Shown: positions 24,983 through 37,100 of the stretch, in pieces
How positions within the stretch are numbered: the first letter of the stretch is position 1
How the letters are laid out: every line of letters starts with the position of its first letter
From: Bryopsis sp. KO-2023
Taxonomy: Eukaryota; Chlorophyta; Ulvophyceae; Bryopsidales; Bryopsidaceae
Direction: 5' to 3'
Length of the DNA stretch: 64,000 nucleotides
Assembly: GCA_030272585.1 (NCBI GenBank)
Contig: BSYQ01000013.1
Location: 1,736,001-1,800,000 of the forward strand
Position numbers and translations under genes: made by a program
Notes under the pieces: generated by a model
Databases searched by the model: none
What the model was told of the DNA's origin: nothing
Seen by the model: the letters and a program-made list of their open reading frames with translations, nothing else

Positions 24983-25701
24983 ATTCACTCCGCCCCCTCC
25001 ACTCGAACCTGTTCTCTTGGTGCAATGATATGGATATTTATTTTCCCCAAAAAAACGCCCGTGAGAAATATGACGTCCGCAAAGTGCCAGATATGAGTAA
25101 TGATCACGTATTACTGTACTCTCGTTGTTGGGGCAAAAAAGCGTCCCCCCCCAAAAAAAAACACGCACGACTGGAACGCTGGAGGGCTTGGTGCAAACAG
25201 TTGTGGGGGTGTTTTGTTTTGGGGATTTGAATCGGAGAAGATCTCGCAAACAAAGGGAGGAAGGTGGACTCGTTTTGTAAAGGGCCGATAGCACGAGCGT
25301 CAGTTTGGTCGAGCAGTTTGCCATTCGAGACTCGGGCAGGAGTGAGTGATGTCGCGAGTCATCTTTGGTTTCACTGCGGGGTTGGTCGTGCGAACGCTGC
25401 GCTCGGGTTGATTTTGTTTTTCTCTTCTTGTTGGTTGGATTTCGGGGAGTCTGAAATCTAAAAACAGCGAAAACAGCTTGTAGACGCTGCTGAACACTGC
25501 TTGGGGCTGTTTTCGAATTAATGGTCGCAAGCGTAGTTCACGAAAAAAAAATTGCCCCTGAAAGACATTTCGTCCGACTTGAATCTGAACCTGTTGTTGC
25601 ATGCCTGGAAAGAAGGGACGAAAAAACTGCGGAGGACCCTGTTCCAACAACACCCGTTCCACGCTTGAAACAGCGTTTCCAAGGGAGGAGGGGGGGGGAA
25701 G
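24983..25701. promoter_or_regulatory. Divergent promoter region, ORC1 / SWI-SNF subunit
   Basis: This is 719 bp between two start codons on opposite strands. It must hold both transcription starts. No core motif is clear enough to call. The function is inferred from gene layout only. Confidence 0.5.
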
Positions 25702-28700
25702 ATGTCGACGCCTGACGGGAATCCCGTCGACTCTGCTGGGTTTTCCTTCTACCCGAACGTTTCCCTCCAGTATTTGGGAATGGATCCCCAAACACCGGCG
25801 AACCCCTCGCTACTGGGGGGAGCGAAGTTGGTGCAGAGCGACGGTCCGATGCAAACGTTAACTTTTCTGAAGGACCAGCACACGCTGGCCAACAGGAGCC
25901 AGGTAACGGTTACGCACTGCAGTTTTGAGGCAGCGAATTAACCCAACATCACAACAACACATTATACACTTTGGAAAGTTACATCTGGGATGGTGAATCC
26001 AGAGAGAGATTGGGGGGGGGGGGGGGGGGTCCACTTGCCATCGAATTATTTTCAGAATGCAGGTCCAAGGATTTATATCCCCCCAGACATCGTTTCCCGT
26101 CTGGCCGGTCGGTCGGTTGACTTTTCTTGTTAATCAAGCATCCTTTCCGCCACTGTATGGAAAAAAAGTAACACGCTCTCCGCCCCTGTATGGAAAATAA
26201 AAAGTGGTTGAAAAGAATGCATGCATGCAGCAGGTTGTGCTGAATCCTTCGATGCCCCCATTGGAAACCAACCATCAAGCTTCCGTTCGGCTTTCGGATT
26301 GGCAAGGTCAGGCGCCCACACCCAGCCGACTGATTTCCACAAACCCCACCGCAACCTTGGGGACAAGCTCCGGAGGTGCAGCAGCCACCCTCCCAATCCA
26401 ACTGGAGAGTCGGGTGGTCAGCATGCCCAACCAACAGCACCATCCCGCATACCTCAACCAGCTGAGGGCTCCCGTCGCCACCGGTCCCCCTCAGAATCAA
26501 CCCAAGCTTCAACCAGAAATGAAGCAGCTATTTGGGGTGCTGCAAAACGGACCTCATCCTGGGGGTGCACACCCCTCGCAGTCGCCGATGTCTTTCCCCA
26601 GGCAAGGCCTGCCCCCCGGTCAGACCTATGCTCAGCCGCCACAAATGGGGTCCAGCCATCACAGAATGATATTGCCCGGTGGGTTGAAACGGCCAGCTGT
26701 TCAGCAAGGTGGCATGAATGCAGGGGTTTGGGGAGGGATTCAGTCTGACTTGAGTCTCGGTCAACCAGGGTTGGGTGGTGGGAGGAACAGTGATGGAGGT
26801 TTGCTGGCAAGAGGGATGATCGGTGGTCTGGGGGCGAATCAGTATATGGCAGGATTGGGGGCTCCCCAATTGGAAAAAGGAATGACGCAGTTCCAGGGGC
26901 CGAGTGGGTTGATGAGTGATGCTTTCAATCCTTCAGCTGCAGGGAAAACTGGTAGGCAAGAATGGCAAAGCACCTGTTCCACTTCACCCAGACAGGAAAA
27001 TAGAAAGTTCGTTTCAGCACATCAAATCGAATCGATTTTATTTTTATTTTTTTTGGGGGGGGCAGTGGAACTATGCCGTATTGCCGTTTGAAGGTATGGA
27101 AAGTCTGACTGCTGTGTGTGTGGGTGGGTGGGTTTCTTGTTTAGGTAGCAAGCGAAGGCCGTCTCAACAGCCCAACGGTGGGAGGAGCAGCAAGAAGAAG
27201 AGAGCAGCTGGGCAGGCACAGACGCAAGCAGCCGATGCCCAAATCGCCCAAAACGAAAAAGCGAAGTCGATGTTTTCTGGCATTCAGCCCCGTATCGGAC
27301 CCACACTCACTACGCAGGTGGAAAGTCTCACCAGAAAAGCAAAATGAAACAGAACAAGATAAGAAAAGAGCCACCTTGGGATGTTGGAATCAAATTGGGT
27401 GCATATTTTGTGGTGCTTCGAATTGACCATCTGGAGCGTCTGGTTGGTTGATGTTCGGGAAGGGGTGTGTGTGTGTGGAAATCTTTCATTGAGCTTGTTG
27501 ACGAGGTGGTTGAAGGTTACTGTCAATTTCACTGACCTTTTTTTGGGCTCTGTGGTCGACAGGCAAACCTCGACTCAGACGCCGTTCGTAGGATTTCCAT
27601 GTCGCTGTTATCAGGGGTCCCCGCTGCAGTCAACATGGCTTTGAATTCCCTGAGCGTCCTGTCCTATCATGGGATGTCCATCACATCCGCCGACGAAGGC
27701 AGAATCATAGCAGCCCTTTGCCACGTGATCGGCCGAGGATTGAACGGACAGAAAACCCACATGACGCCTGAGCCAAGGAAACCGCTCACCCTGGACAAGA
27801 ACTGGTGGTGGGATGAGGTCCTAGGGCTGTTTGCCGAAAAAGATGCCACGAAAGAAACACTCAATTGGGGAATTTGCGCAGCGAACGTGTTGAGAAACAT
27901 AGCTCTAGGGGGGAAGAACGGGCAGATGGGTTCGTTCGTGCCGTTCGGCCCGAGGGTGGTGAAATGTTTGGAAGCGAGGGAAAGGGAGCCGTGTCCTGCA
28001 CACAATGAGTTGGTTTTGAATGTGGTGGAGGCGGTGGCAGTGATCGGGGGGAAGGTGGATGTGGTGAGCGAGAAATCGAGTTGCGATCCTCTGGTGATGA
28101 TGCTGTCGAAGCTGTTCGGGGACAGGAATGCTCCGTTGAGACTCAGGATTGCCGCAGCAGGTATTGAGGGGGGTAGGGGTGGGGGCTGTGGATAAAAGGT
28201 GGTGGGGGGAGGGAATTAGGGGGTATTGCTGGGGCATCCTGGATTTGCATATCAAATTCTTGCAGTAGGTGGAGCCCCCAGCACTCTCCTGTGGTGATTT
28301 TCACTTTTTGGGGGTTGTGTGAATGGAGGAGGTCCACGTACATCTGCAAATCTGTCGATCAGTTTTTTCACCAATCGAAATGGTGAAAAAAAGAGGAACC
28401 CCTCCATGTCCCATATGTTGTTCTTTCGTTTTTTCTTCTCTTTAAAATCTGAGTTTCGAAAACGAACTGCACAGGTGCCATCATGAGCTTGATGGAAAAC
28501 ACAAACTATAAGAAGTCGATCATTCCGGTGATAAGTTCGCCTGGATCGAGTTTCAACGAGGGGCTGCGATCGATGTTGCAGTCTCCGGAAGAAATGGCCA
28601 AAGAAGCTGTGGAAGACGAGGTGCAAGGGGAACTGGGGTTTGTCGATCTGGTGATGCCGGCCCCCATGAATCCACTGGATAAAGAGGTGTTTGTTTGGCG

Positions 28701-29783
28701 GTTGAGGGCAGATGCAGTGGCATGTGCAGCCAAGGTATGGGTTTTCTTTCTTGGGAAGGGGGGTGATGCCTCCTTGTTGATAGTTTCTTTTGATTTCATG
28801 TTGGGTTTGAAAAAAAACCGCTTTCATTATTCCTTTTCTTTTTTTGACAATATTGTCTCCGTATGTTGGTTGGTTCTGTAGTTTATTTTTAGACTGTCAA
28901 CCTTTTGCAATGTGGATCATATGCACAATGTAGTATATGAGGCTTTTGAGGAAGGGTGGGTGGGTGTATTTTTCGCGTCAAAAAAAAAAAAAGGAATCAT
29001 GAAAGTGTTTTTTATATTTCATTTTGCACTGTTTGCAGGAAATGATTAGTGCGATGTCTGTTCGACTGCGTGTGATTTTTACATTTTTTTATTTTTTCTT
29101 GTTGTAGATGTGCGAGAATTTGTGTCGACTTCGAGACCCTGATGGTGCTGAGGTGGTGACCAGAAATTCCCCAATCATGCGGGGGATACTCAACTTGGCC
29201 ACCGCACAAAAAATCAGAAGCTTGCTGGCAAGAAAGGGGTAAGTCCTGGTCGCCACCTCTCAGTGTGTGTGTGTATATAACATTGATTGTGCAACATCCA
29301 ATGCCAGCACCAGTAGCAGCTTTTGGTTGAAATACTGAAACATCTCAAGCTTGTTTTTCGATTGGACATGCACACCTCCCGCAAGAAAACCCTCATTATT
29401 ATTATTATTATCAAAGCACCACCCCGTATTCATCCCAAACCCTCAATCTCCTTCACAACCCTCGAAAAAAAGAAGTTTGCAAAAGAAGTGAGCTTTCTGA
29501 TTGCTCTTTTCTTGGTTTTTTTTCCTTGTTCAGGACAATGGGCGACTCCCACCATCCTTTCGCGATTTCTGCCAGGAATTCTCTGAGAAAAGCAGAGAGG
29601 TCCGCGGTGAATGTGGTAACCTTCATAGCATCCATGCCAAAATACTCACCTTATTTGCGGCCCTACGAACCGGAGCTGATCGAAATCGCATTCAGCAACA
29701 CCATGCAATCCTCCCTTATGGCAAGAATTCTAGCCATGATTCAAAAAAACTGCCCCGATGTCGACCCTGTGAAAGCTTCCTGA
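25702..29783 (+). CDS. Probable SWI/SNF subunit with ARID1/RSC9/LFR-type armadillo region
   Basis: Exons 25702-25902, 26231-26951, 27145-27317, 27563-28160, 28475-28734, 29108-29238 and 29534-29783 join in frame to 777 residues. The first half is low-complexity and rich in Gln, Pro, Gly, Met and Asn. A Lys/Arg patch (SSKKKRAAGQAQTQ) follows. The second half is helical, beginning VRRISMSLLSGVPAAVNMAL and continuing NSLSVLSYHGMSI, LNWGICAANVLRNIALGGKN and RSAVNVVTFIASMPKY. The 'RR.xMSLxSG...xALNxLxVLS' pattern resembles the C-terminal armadillo region of BAF250/ARID1 and RSC9 proteins and of plant LFR. No ARID DNA-binding domain is visible, which fits LFR better. It would act in nuclear chromatin remodelling. 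The family call is from memory of the pattern and is moderate. Confidence 0.55.
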
Positions 29784-31175
29784 GGTTTTCTGGAAGGCCT
29801 TGTGTTGATTTGTGTGATGGACATTCTCTGGGATTATATGGGGTGTTGGGGAAAATAGTGTAGGACCTGGCTTTGCGGTTGGTTGTCGATTTCAAGTTGT
29901 TTTTAAAAACAGTGCCCACTGAGCGAATATCCTTTGCAGAATCGAATCTGTTGCTTCTTGTCAAAATTTTTTGAAAAAAGAAAGGTTTAAATATCATTTG
30001 GTGCTGCCACTGAACAAAGCCGATTACACCAGGGGACATAAATCAACCTCAAGAACCCTCCTTTGAAATTATTGGAGCAAGCTTCAGGGGTGAATAAACC
30101 GAATTGATCCTTTGTCGTACTTTTCATATTGGTTGGCAACACCAGACTGTTGTTTCTTTAAAACTCTTACAACAGTGACCTTCAAAAAGGCGAATAACAA
30201 ACAATGTGTATAGTTTTTTATCCTTGCCTCGGTCGTACAATCACGACACCAACTTTGTGGGTACAACGAGACCCAAAAATTCCCTCTCTTCCTGTTGGGA
30301 AGTTTCTTGCTGCCCTTGTTTATATTCTGTACCAAATATATTAATGTATTAATTCATGATGGGTACAATCGTGGACATCGTTTCTTTTGGTTCGCGATTC
30401 AATTTCTTCTCAGAAAAAAAAAAAAAAACCTTTTGGGTAGAGAGCTAGAAATGGACATTGTGATGATACAGCAGTTCTGAGTCAGCCTGTAACACATTTC
30501 CATGAACGGCCTTTTGGCCTTGAGTGAAAATCCTCAGAATGATAGGTGAGCAAAACATCCCACTGGATTCATCCATGCAAGTTACAGTCCCGCTATATAG
30601 ATCTATGAAAAAAAACAAATCCATTCCATCTCCTCCTTTTCAGGTCCACACTCTCTTTCTCTAATCACAATCAATTGATTTTCTGCCAAAGCTTTCCGTT
30701 CCCCCCCCCACCCCCTCACATCTACATTTTTTCTTTTCTCCTTTTTTTTATCGGCATCCTTTCTACTAAACAATCATCCTCTTTTTTTTTCTTTTTAATA
30801 AACGATTCTCCTTTTTTTACCAGGATTTTTTCTTTTCTTTCAGTTTTCAGTTATAAGCTTTGTTTTTAAAAGCCGTTCATCTCCACCAGTTTCCAAAATT
30901 CTCAGAAAAGAAAGGAAAAAAAAAAAAAGAAAAAAAAACTTGTGCCGCCTGGCCTCAGACACATTATTAGCTAAACTATATTCCACAAAAGTAATTTTTC
31001 CATTTATGAATTGCATGATACCTTTTCCTCGATCATGTGTGTGCGTATATATATGTGTAAATGAATCGACAACCGTATTTTTCCCCCCTTTCCTCCAGTC
31101 GACCACCCCTTCCTCCCCCAAAACTCCAAAGAGATGATTTCTCCAACCCCCCCTGCTCCTTCTCTCAGACAGACC
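29784..31175. other. Spacer between convergent SWI/SNF-like and CSE1 genes
   Basis: It contains the 3' UTRs of both genes, with an AATAAA at about 30093-30098, and one reverse-oriented copy of the dispersed repeat (30429-30535). The rest is A/T-rich. No open frame has a recognisable domain. Confidence 0.6.
30429..30535 (-). repeat. Dispersed repeat, copy A
   Basis: Its reverse complement matches copies D and E across the shared cores aaatgtgt.a.aggctgactcag and caatgt.catttctagctct.tacccaaaagg. It lies between two genes. Confidence 0.7.
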
Positions 31176-34100
31176 TCAAATAACACAAGTGACTTTCGCC
31201 ACCACGCTAAATTGCTTCAATTTAGCTTTTGTTTCGGGTTCTAGTCGAGTTTGGACGTTCGCCAGTCTGCCAGGCTGCCTGGAAGCCAATTCGAAGAGGG
31301 ATTTCGCCAGATAATCCCTGGCATTCGGAATTTCTGGCAGGGGCTCCGGTTCTGGGATGGTGGCGTTGACTAATCGAGAAAAGGCCGCGGTGTAGCCCGT
31401 TGTTTCGATGATGCCATCGTCGTTCATCAAATCCGAAGGTGCCTCGATTTCTGCATTACCTGCTCATAGTTTTCGATTAACAAAAGAAAAAAATAAAAGA
31501 TATGAAAACTCGGTGGGAAACTCAGAAATGAGATGGGAAGCCTGAATTGCGGACGGGAAAAATTACATATAGCAAATGAATATTCGTGTAAAATCTTTTT
31601 ATTTTTTTTTGAATTGAAACTATTTTACACAAGGTCAGAAGATCGAGTGCAGCACAAAAAAACATTACAAAAATTTGCAAAATTTAATTTATTTTCCAAA
31701 AAAAAAAGATATTTTACCTTCTAGTACCCTCACGAGGGCATCCATCAATTTTGTCCATAGAGCTTCCCTCCCTTCCGCGATCATGGGTGGATATTCGCAC
31801 AACACCTTGGTCAGACCCACAGCGCACAGCTTCTGCTTGTTTTTCTCTTCTACCCATGACAAATGTGGAAGCCAAATCTGGACAAACAAGGTTAAAAAAA
31901 GTTGAGAAAAAAACTTCAAAAAATGGCACAAGCAGGTGCGCATGAGGGGAGAAACACATGTCGGTCGACAGGAATTGATATAATAGCTTAACAAAGAAAT
32001 GCAACGATTTTTCTTTCCCCCCAAAAAAAATCTTTTTTTTTTCATTTTTCATTTTTAAATGTAAAGCGGCAATTTCTCTTTCCCAAAAAGTGAATTTAAG
32101 GAAAAAAAAAAAAAAACTGAAAAATGTCAGAATTACCTTATCGAGCAACATCATAAATACGTCGGGCTGGATTCTGTCCAAAACTTCTGCAATGTAGGTG
32201 GGGCCTCGTTGACAGATGCATCCACCCATGAAAGCCAGCATACCTCGGATATATTTCGAAGTGCTATACACAAACAGTGCAGAAACAAAAAAAAATCACC
32301 ACCACCACCACCACTATAAGTTTACTACAAGTTCATCAATTGATCCAATACTTGAGGTTGCGCACCATTATGTTTTCGAAAGATTTCGATCTCTTTCCAC
32401 ATACGACGCGAAGCGTTGAAACCAACTAACCGAACTGAGCTGCTGTTCATATTTTGAAATTTTCACAGTTTTAGCAACTATGCATCAAGAGCAATTCCGC
32501 CCCCCTGGCAAAACTTGACCTTTTCTGAACTTCAAAAGCTGCCCCTCCGCAATCCCCATCTTTTTCAGAAGTCCAAAATAACGAAAATCCACAGGAGCAA
32601 AAAAATACGTATCCTATCCCAGTGGAGGAAAAAAATTGGACTCTTTCCTCCTATTTTTTTTAGTTTTATTTTTTTTTCCCCATACCTGGATGTTTGCATT
32701 CGTTGACACAGTAGAGTCCAGATGTCTTTTTCGTATCTTTCCAATGCTGATGCTTCACAGTTTGCATAGACGCCCTCCAGCACTTGAAACGAGTGTTGAT
32801 CCAAAGCTTTGGACGATAAGAGTCGTTGAAACACCCCCAGCACCGCCTCCAAATGATTTCCTTCCACTATTTGTGCAGCAGATTTTCCTAGATATGCCTG
32901 GGAAAAAATTGGAAAAAACAAAGAATCGAGTCAATAGAGGAAAATGACTTGAGCCTGACTGCTGTGGGGAAACCATTTTATGATTCAGACGAATACAATG
33001 CATAATATTCAGAGGATTTCCTGCTTTATTTTCTATTTTTAGGAAAATTTTGAAAGTAATGCATTGATTGTTTGGGAAAGGATTAGGAAAGAAAATTTCT
33101 CGTAAAATTGATTAAAACTGAATTTGGCTTGGATGCACTTGAGCTATGTGTTTTTTTTGCTGACAAAAAAAAACTAAACTCAGAAAATAAAAAAACGTCA
33201 CATAAAATACAAAAATACCCCCCCCCCAAAATCTTAAACATTACGAGTAAATAAGGAAATACATAAAAAATCACCCCCCCCCGAAACAACAAAAGAAAGA
33301 AATTCCTCACCTGAATGAGTCGGGCAAGGGCAGGCACGTTGCCATGTCTTTCCCAAATAACAGGATTCAACATGGGTGGGAAAATCTGCATGTAAACGCC
33401 CGGCAGCGGCTTCGGCCTCAATTCGATCAGCTGAGTGAATATCTGGAACACGTAGGGGTGAAATTCCTGGACGTCTTGCTGCAACACGATGTCGAAAGCG
33501 GGAAAGAGAGTGTCTTGCACTTGGTCCACCATTTGGGGGTTGTCGGTGCATGCATATCGAATCAAGGCCGCCACGGATTCGAACAGATAGTGGCTGAACA
33601 CGGGTTGCATGGGGTTTTTGCACACTTCCAGAAGTTTTTGAGCCAATGCCTGGTGGAAAAAAAATAAAAATCGAAAAAAAGTAAATTTGATTGCCCTTAA
33701 TTGCATGGTGGGGATTGGGCTTTATGGTGCTTTCAGCATCGATGCAATTCCCACAGAAAAAAAAAATTGAAAAACAGAACAGCAAGACAGCTGCCGATAC
33801 GAACGTGGACGGATTGTGCATAAAGAATTACCTCACAGATTTTCAGGTACATCAGGGCATTGCTACATTCAATTTCGGGGTTTTTTTTTTCAATTGTGCG
33901 TTTTACTAAACCTTTCAGTTTTTTGTTTGCTCGTTTCTTCCCCCACAGTAAGCGAAATAAACTCAAGAAAAAAAGAAAAAAAAAGCACTTCTCTGAAACC
34001 AAAAGAGACATCGTTGGTGCTTTTTTCTTCTTTTTTTTTTCAATTTTCCGCATTCCCCCCCCCCCCATCCTCTTACTTGTAAACAAACGCTGGTCACCGG

Positions 34101-37100
34101 CCTGATTCGATCCCCGACAAACTGAATGACTCGCATGATGCATTGCATCGCGTATTGATTTTCGCTCGACTCAGGGATGGAAAAAGTGGCGAACAGCTTT
34201 TCCAGCAAGCTCTGCAGAAACGGCGCCAAATCGTCGGGGGTGAATCTGGGCACTCTGTTTTCTTTCAGAGCCAGCAGCCTTTCGATGGTGCTGGCTGCGT
34301 AACTGTGGACCACGAAATGCTCAGACCCCAACAGAGCGATCATGCTGGGGAACATGGTCAGCTGTACTGCTTTCGGTACCTGCAATCTGTGGAGAGGAAA
34401 AACACGATGTCAGGATTCCCTAACGAAAGGAAAAAAAATTTAATTTGAAAAGGGAATTTTTTTTTTCGCTTTTAAAAAAATGCACAAAAAAACCCATAAA
34501 TGTTGAAAAAAACCCACAAGAATATAAGGCGAAATAGGTACTTTAATAAATGCATAAAAATGAAACATAATCGTTGTAATGAGCATTTTCTTTAAAGAAA
34601 CTCACAAAAACACACATCAATGTTTCAAAAAAAAACACGCATAAAACGAAATAGGTACTCTAATACATGCATAAAAACATGAAACATAGTCGTTGTAAAG
34701 AACATTTCCTTATTATTATTTTTTTTGAGGAAAGTGGATGCATCCTATCAAGGAGTGGATCTTCTCCCCCCCCCAAAAAAAAAAAAAATAAAATAAAAAT
34801 AGAATAGAGCATCGTTCGGCTTACCTGAAAGTGTGGACGAATTTGAGCGCATCAGCTTTCAGGATCGGCAAATGATTGACCCCATCGGCAGCTTGGATTT
34901 CCGGAAAAATATGGTTGGTGAAAAACGGGAGCAGCTGGACGTTTTGATTGATGGTGGTGGCCCCCTGAGCGATCGTTCGACCTTTCACCGTCAGAGCTAC
35001 GCTCATATACACCGCACAATCCTTCGCTCGCCAATTTGCGGAAGGGTTGGCCAGGTGTTCGTTCAATAACGTTGCTACGTATCCTGCATTAAAAAAAAAC
35101 CAAACATAAAAAACATAAATATCCTTTGAAAAATGAAAGTACACACTGAGAGAGAAAGTTCCTTTGCTTTTGAAAAGAAAAAGGTGGGGGGGGGGTTAGG
35201 AGAAGGGGGTGGCAAAGACAGCGGAAGCTCTTTTTTCTTGGTGACTCTTGATTCGTTCATTACTAATCAAATAAACACGGCTGTTCACCGGTCCGAAATT
35301 TCCGATACGGTTTCCCGCAACTTGAAAAAGGGCACATTAATACGCACACAAACATTACCACATCGACTCCTTCCGTCATGAGCCTTTTTTTTCCCCTCAT
35401 TCGCTTTTTTTTTGGCCGGTTGAGATGGTATGGAAAGCTGATTTATATGGATGAGTGTGTTTATGTATATATATATATATGCCACAAAAATAAGAAAATA
35501 TGGTTTGTAGCGAGAGGTTTGTGTGCTTGTTGTTTACCAGTGAAAAGATTCGTCACTTCCGTATTGAACGTTTCTGCGAGCGCTTTGACCAGGTCTGCTG
35601 CAGCCCTTCTTCTGGTGCCAGAATCGTTGCCTTCGGTGTCTCTTTGGATGTAGTCCATGGGGTTGGTTTCGAAAAGCTCCTCGTCCTCTTCGCTCAGCTT
35701 CAAATTCGGGACGATCACCTTTTCGCAAATCTGCTGCAGCGTGTTTTCTTGGGCGAACAGAGTGTTGTGGGTGCTTTTGGCGACGCTCGTCAGAAATTGA
35801 ATCGCACTCATGGCAAGATTTCCCTGGGGGAAAAAAAAAAAACAGAAAAAAAAACAGTCAAGAAATGATACGGATGATGTAATGAAGGGAAATGGTGTCA
35901 AGATTGCTTTCGAGAAAATGGTGCAAGCAAATCAAAGTTTGGAATTTTCCTCAGGGCTCTTTCTTTTTGTTTTTTCAATTTTTTTTTTTTTTTTGGGGGG
36001 GGGGGTGATGTTCATAACACTCACACTTTCGTGGTGGTGTTTTTTTTAACCTGTGCATAGAATTTTCCTTTCTTTTTCCCCGACAGCAGAAAACAGAAAA
36101 ACAGGCAACGACCGATCAGCCAAGTGCAACAGATTCTAAATTTTTTGGATCGGACATCCAAAACCAAGGAACGAAGCTCCAGATGAACTCCACCCAACTA
36201 AATTGACGACATACTGCTTTGAATTACTCAACCTCTTTTTGTTTCTCCCCCCCCACCTGGCCAGAATTGGACGAGACTTTGACCAACTGTTTCCACACGG
36301 ACATGACGAATTTTTCCAAGTACCCTTCGAATTCCTCCTCGTTTAGCGCAATGAACAGGTTGATGTTTTCGCAGACCGCCGCTTTCAGGGCATCCAGGCT
36401 GGACTCCTTTTCGGGGTCCCTCTCGGCCAAGATTTGGTTTTCATACTCCAGCGCCTTGAGGAAATAAGTCATCCACTGTTCCAGGTTATCCTCCACCAAC
36501 TGGGAAAGAAAGAGGGGGGAGGGGGGGGGGACATGACACAGAGAAATTCTCAATCGATGCAATTCTGGAAAGATGCGTGGAAAACGTTTTCCTAAGATAT
36601 GGTGGTATCCATTTGTTGTCGAAATTGCTTTGGTGAAGAAAGCTTCTGTGGAATTTTTTGGAACAAAAAAACATTCATAAATGCAATAACTTCGCAACAT
36701 GACATGCCAATTGAAATGCAAGACAAACTAAGCTTTTTCTCGATATTCTTAAAATAGCGGAAAAAAACAATTACTTATTTAAAAGAAAGAAAATATGTAT
36801 CTGTATCTTGAATTGAAATTGTTTTTAACAAGGTCGAAAGGCCGAGTGCAGCCCGTCCAAGGAAACGTGTTATAGGCTGCCATATGTATATATACTTTTT
36901 ACATGCATATATACTTTTTTTGTTTTTTCCGACTTGTAAAGGCAAACCAAGGTTAGATGACAGCAGTTACTCACCTCAGTCAGACCCAGTGCATTCAGCG
37001 AATAGAATATCCTGCAGCAAAGCCTGATCGACTCCATGCACAGCTTCAAGTTCTCCAAATTGTGTGCGTGAGTGTCGACGCCCCGAAATAGAACATCCAT

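Noticed and set aside
26221-26748. 175-codon alternative frame inside the SWI/SNF-like gene
   Set aside because: Shadow of exon 2, whose frame joins correctly to both neighbouring exons.
33832-33870. Possible extra CSE1 exon reading ALMYLKICE on the minus strand
   Set aside because: The phase does not fit, and the flanking exons (34386-34077 and 33649-33311) align without a gap to the CSE1 family.
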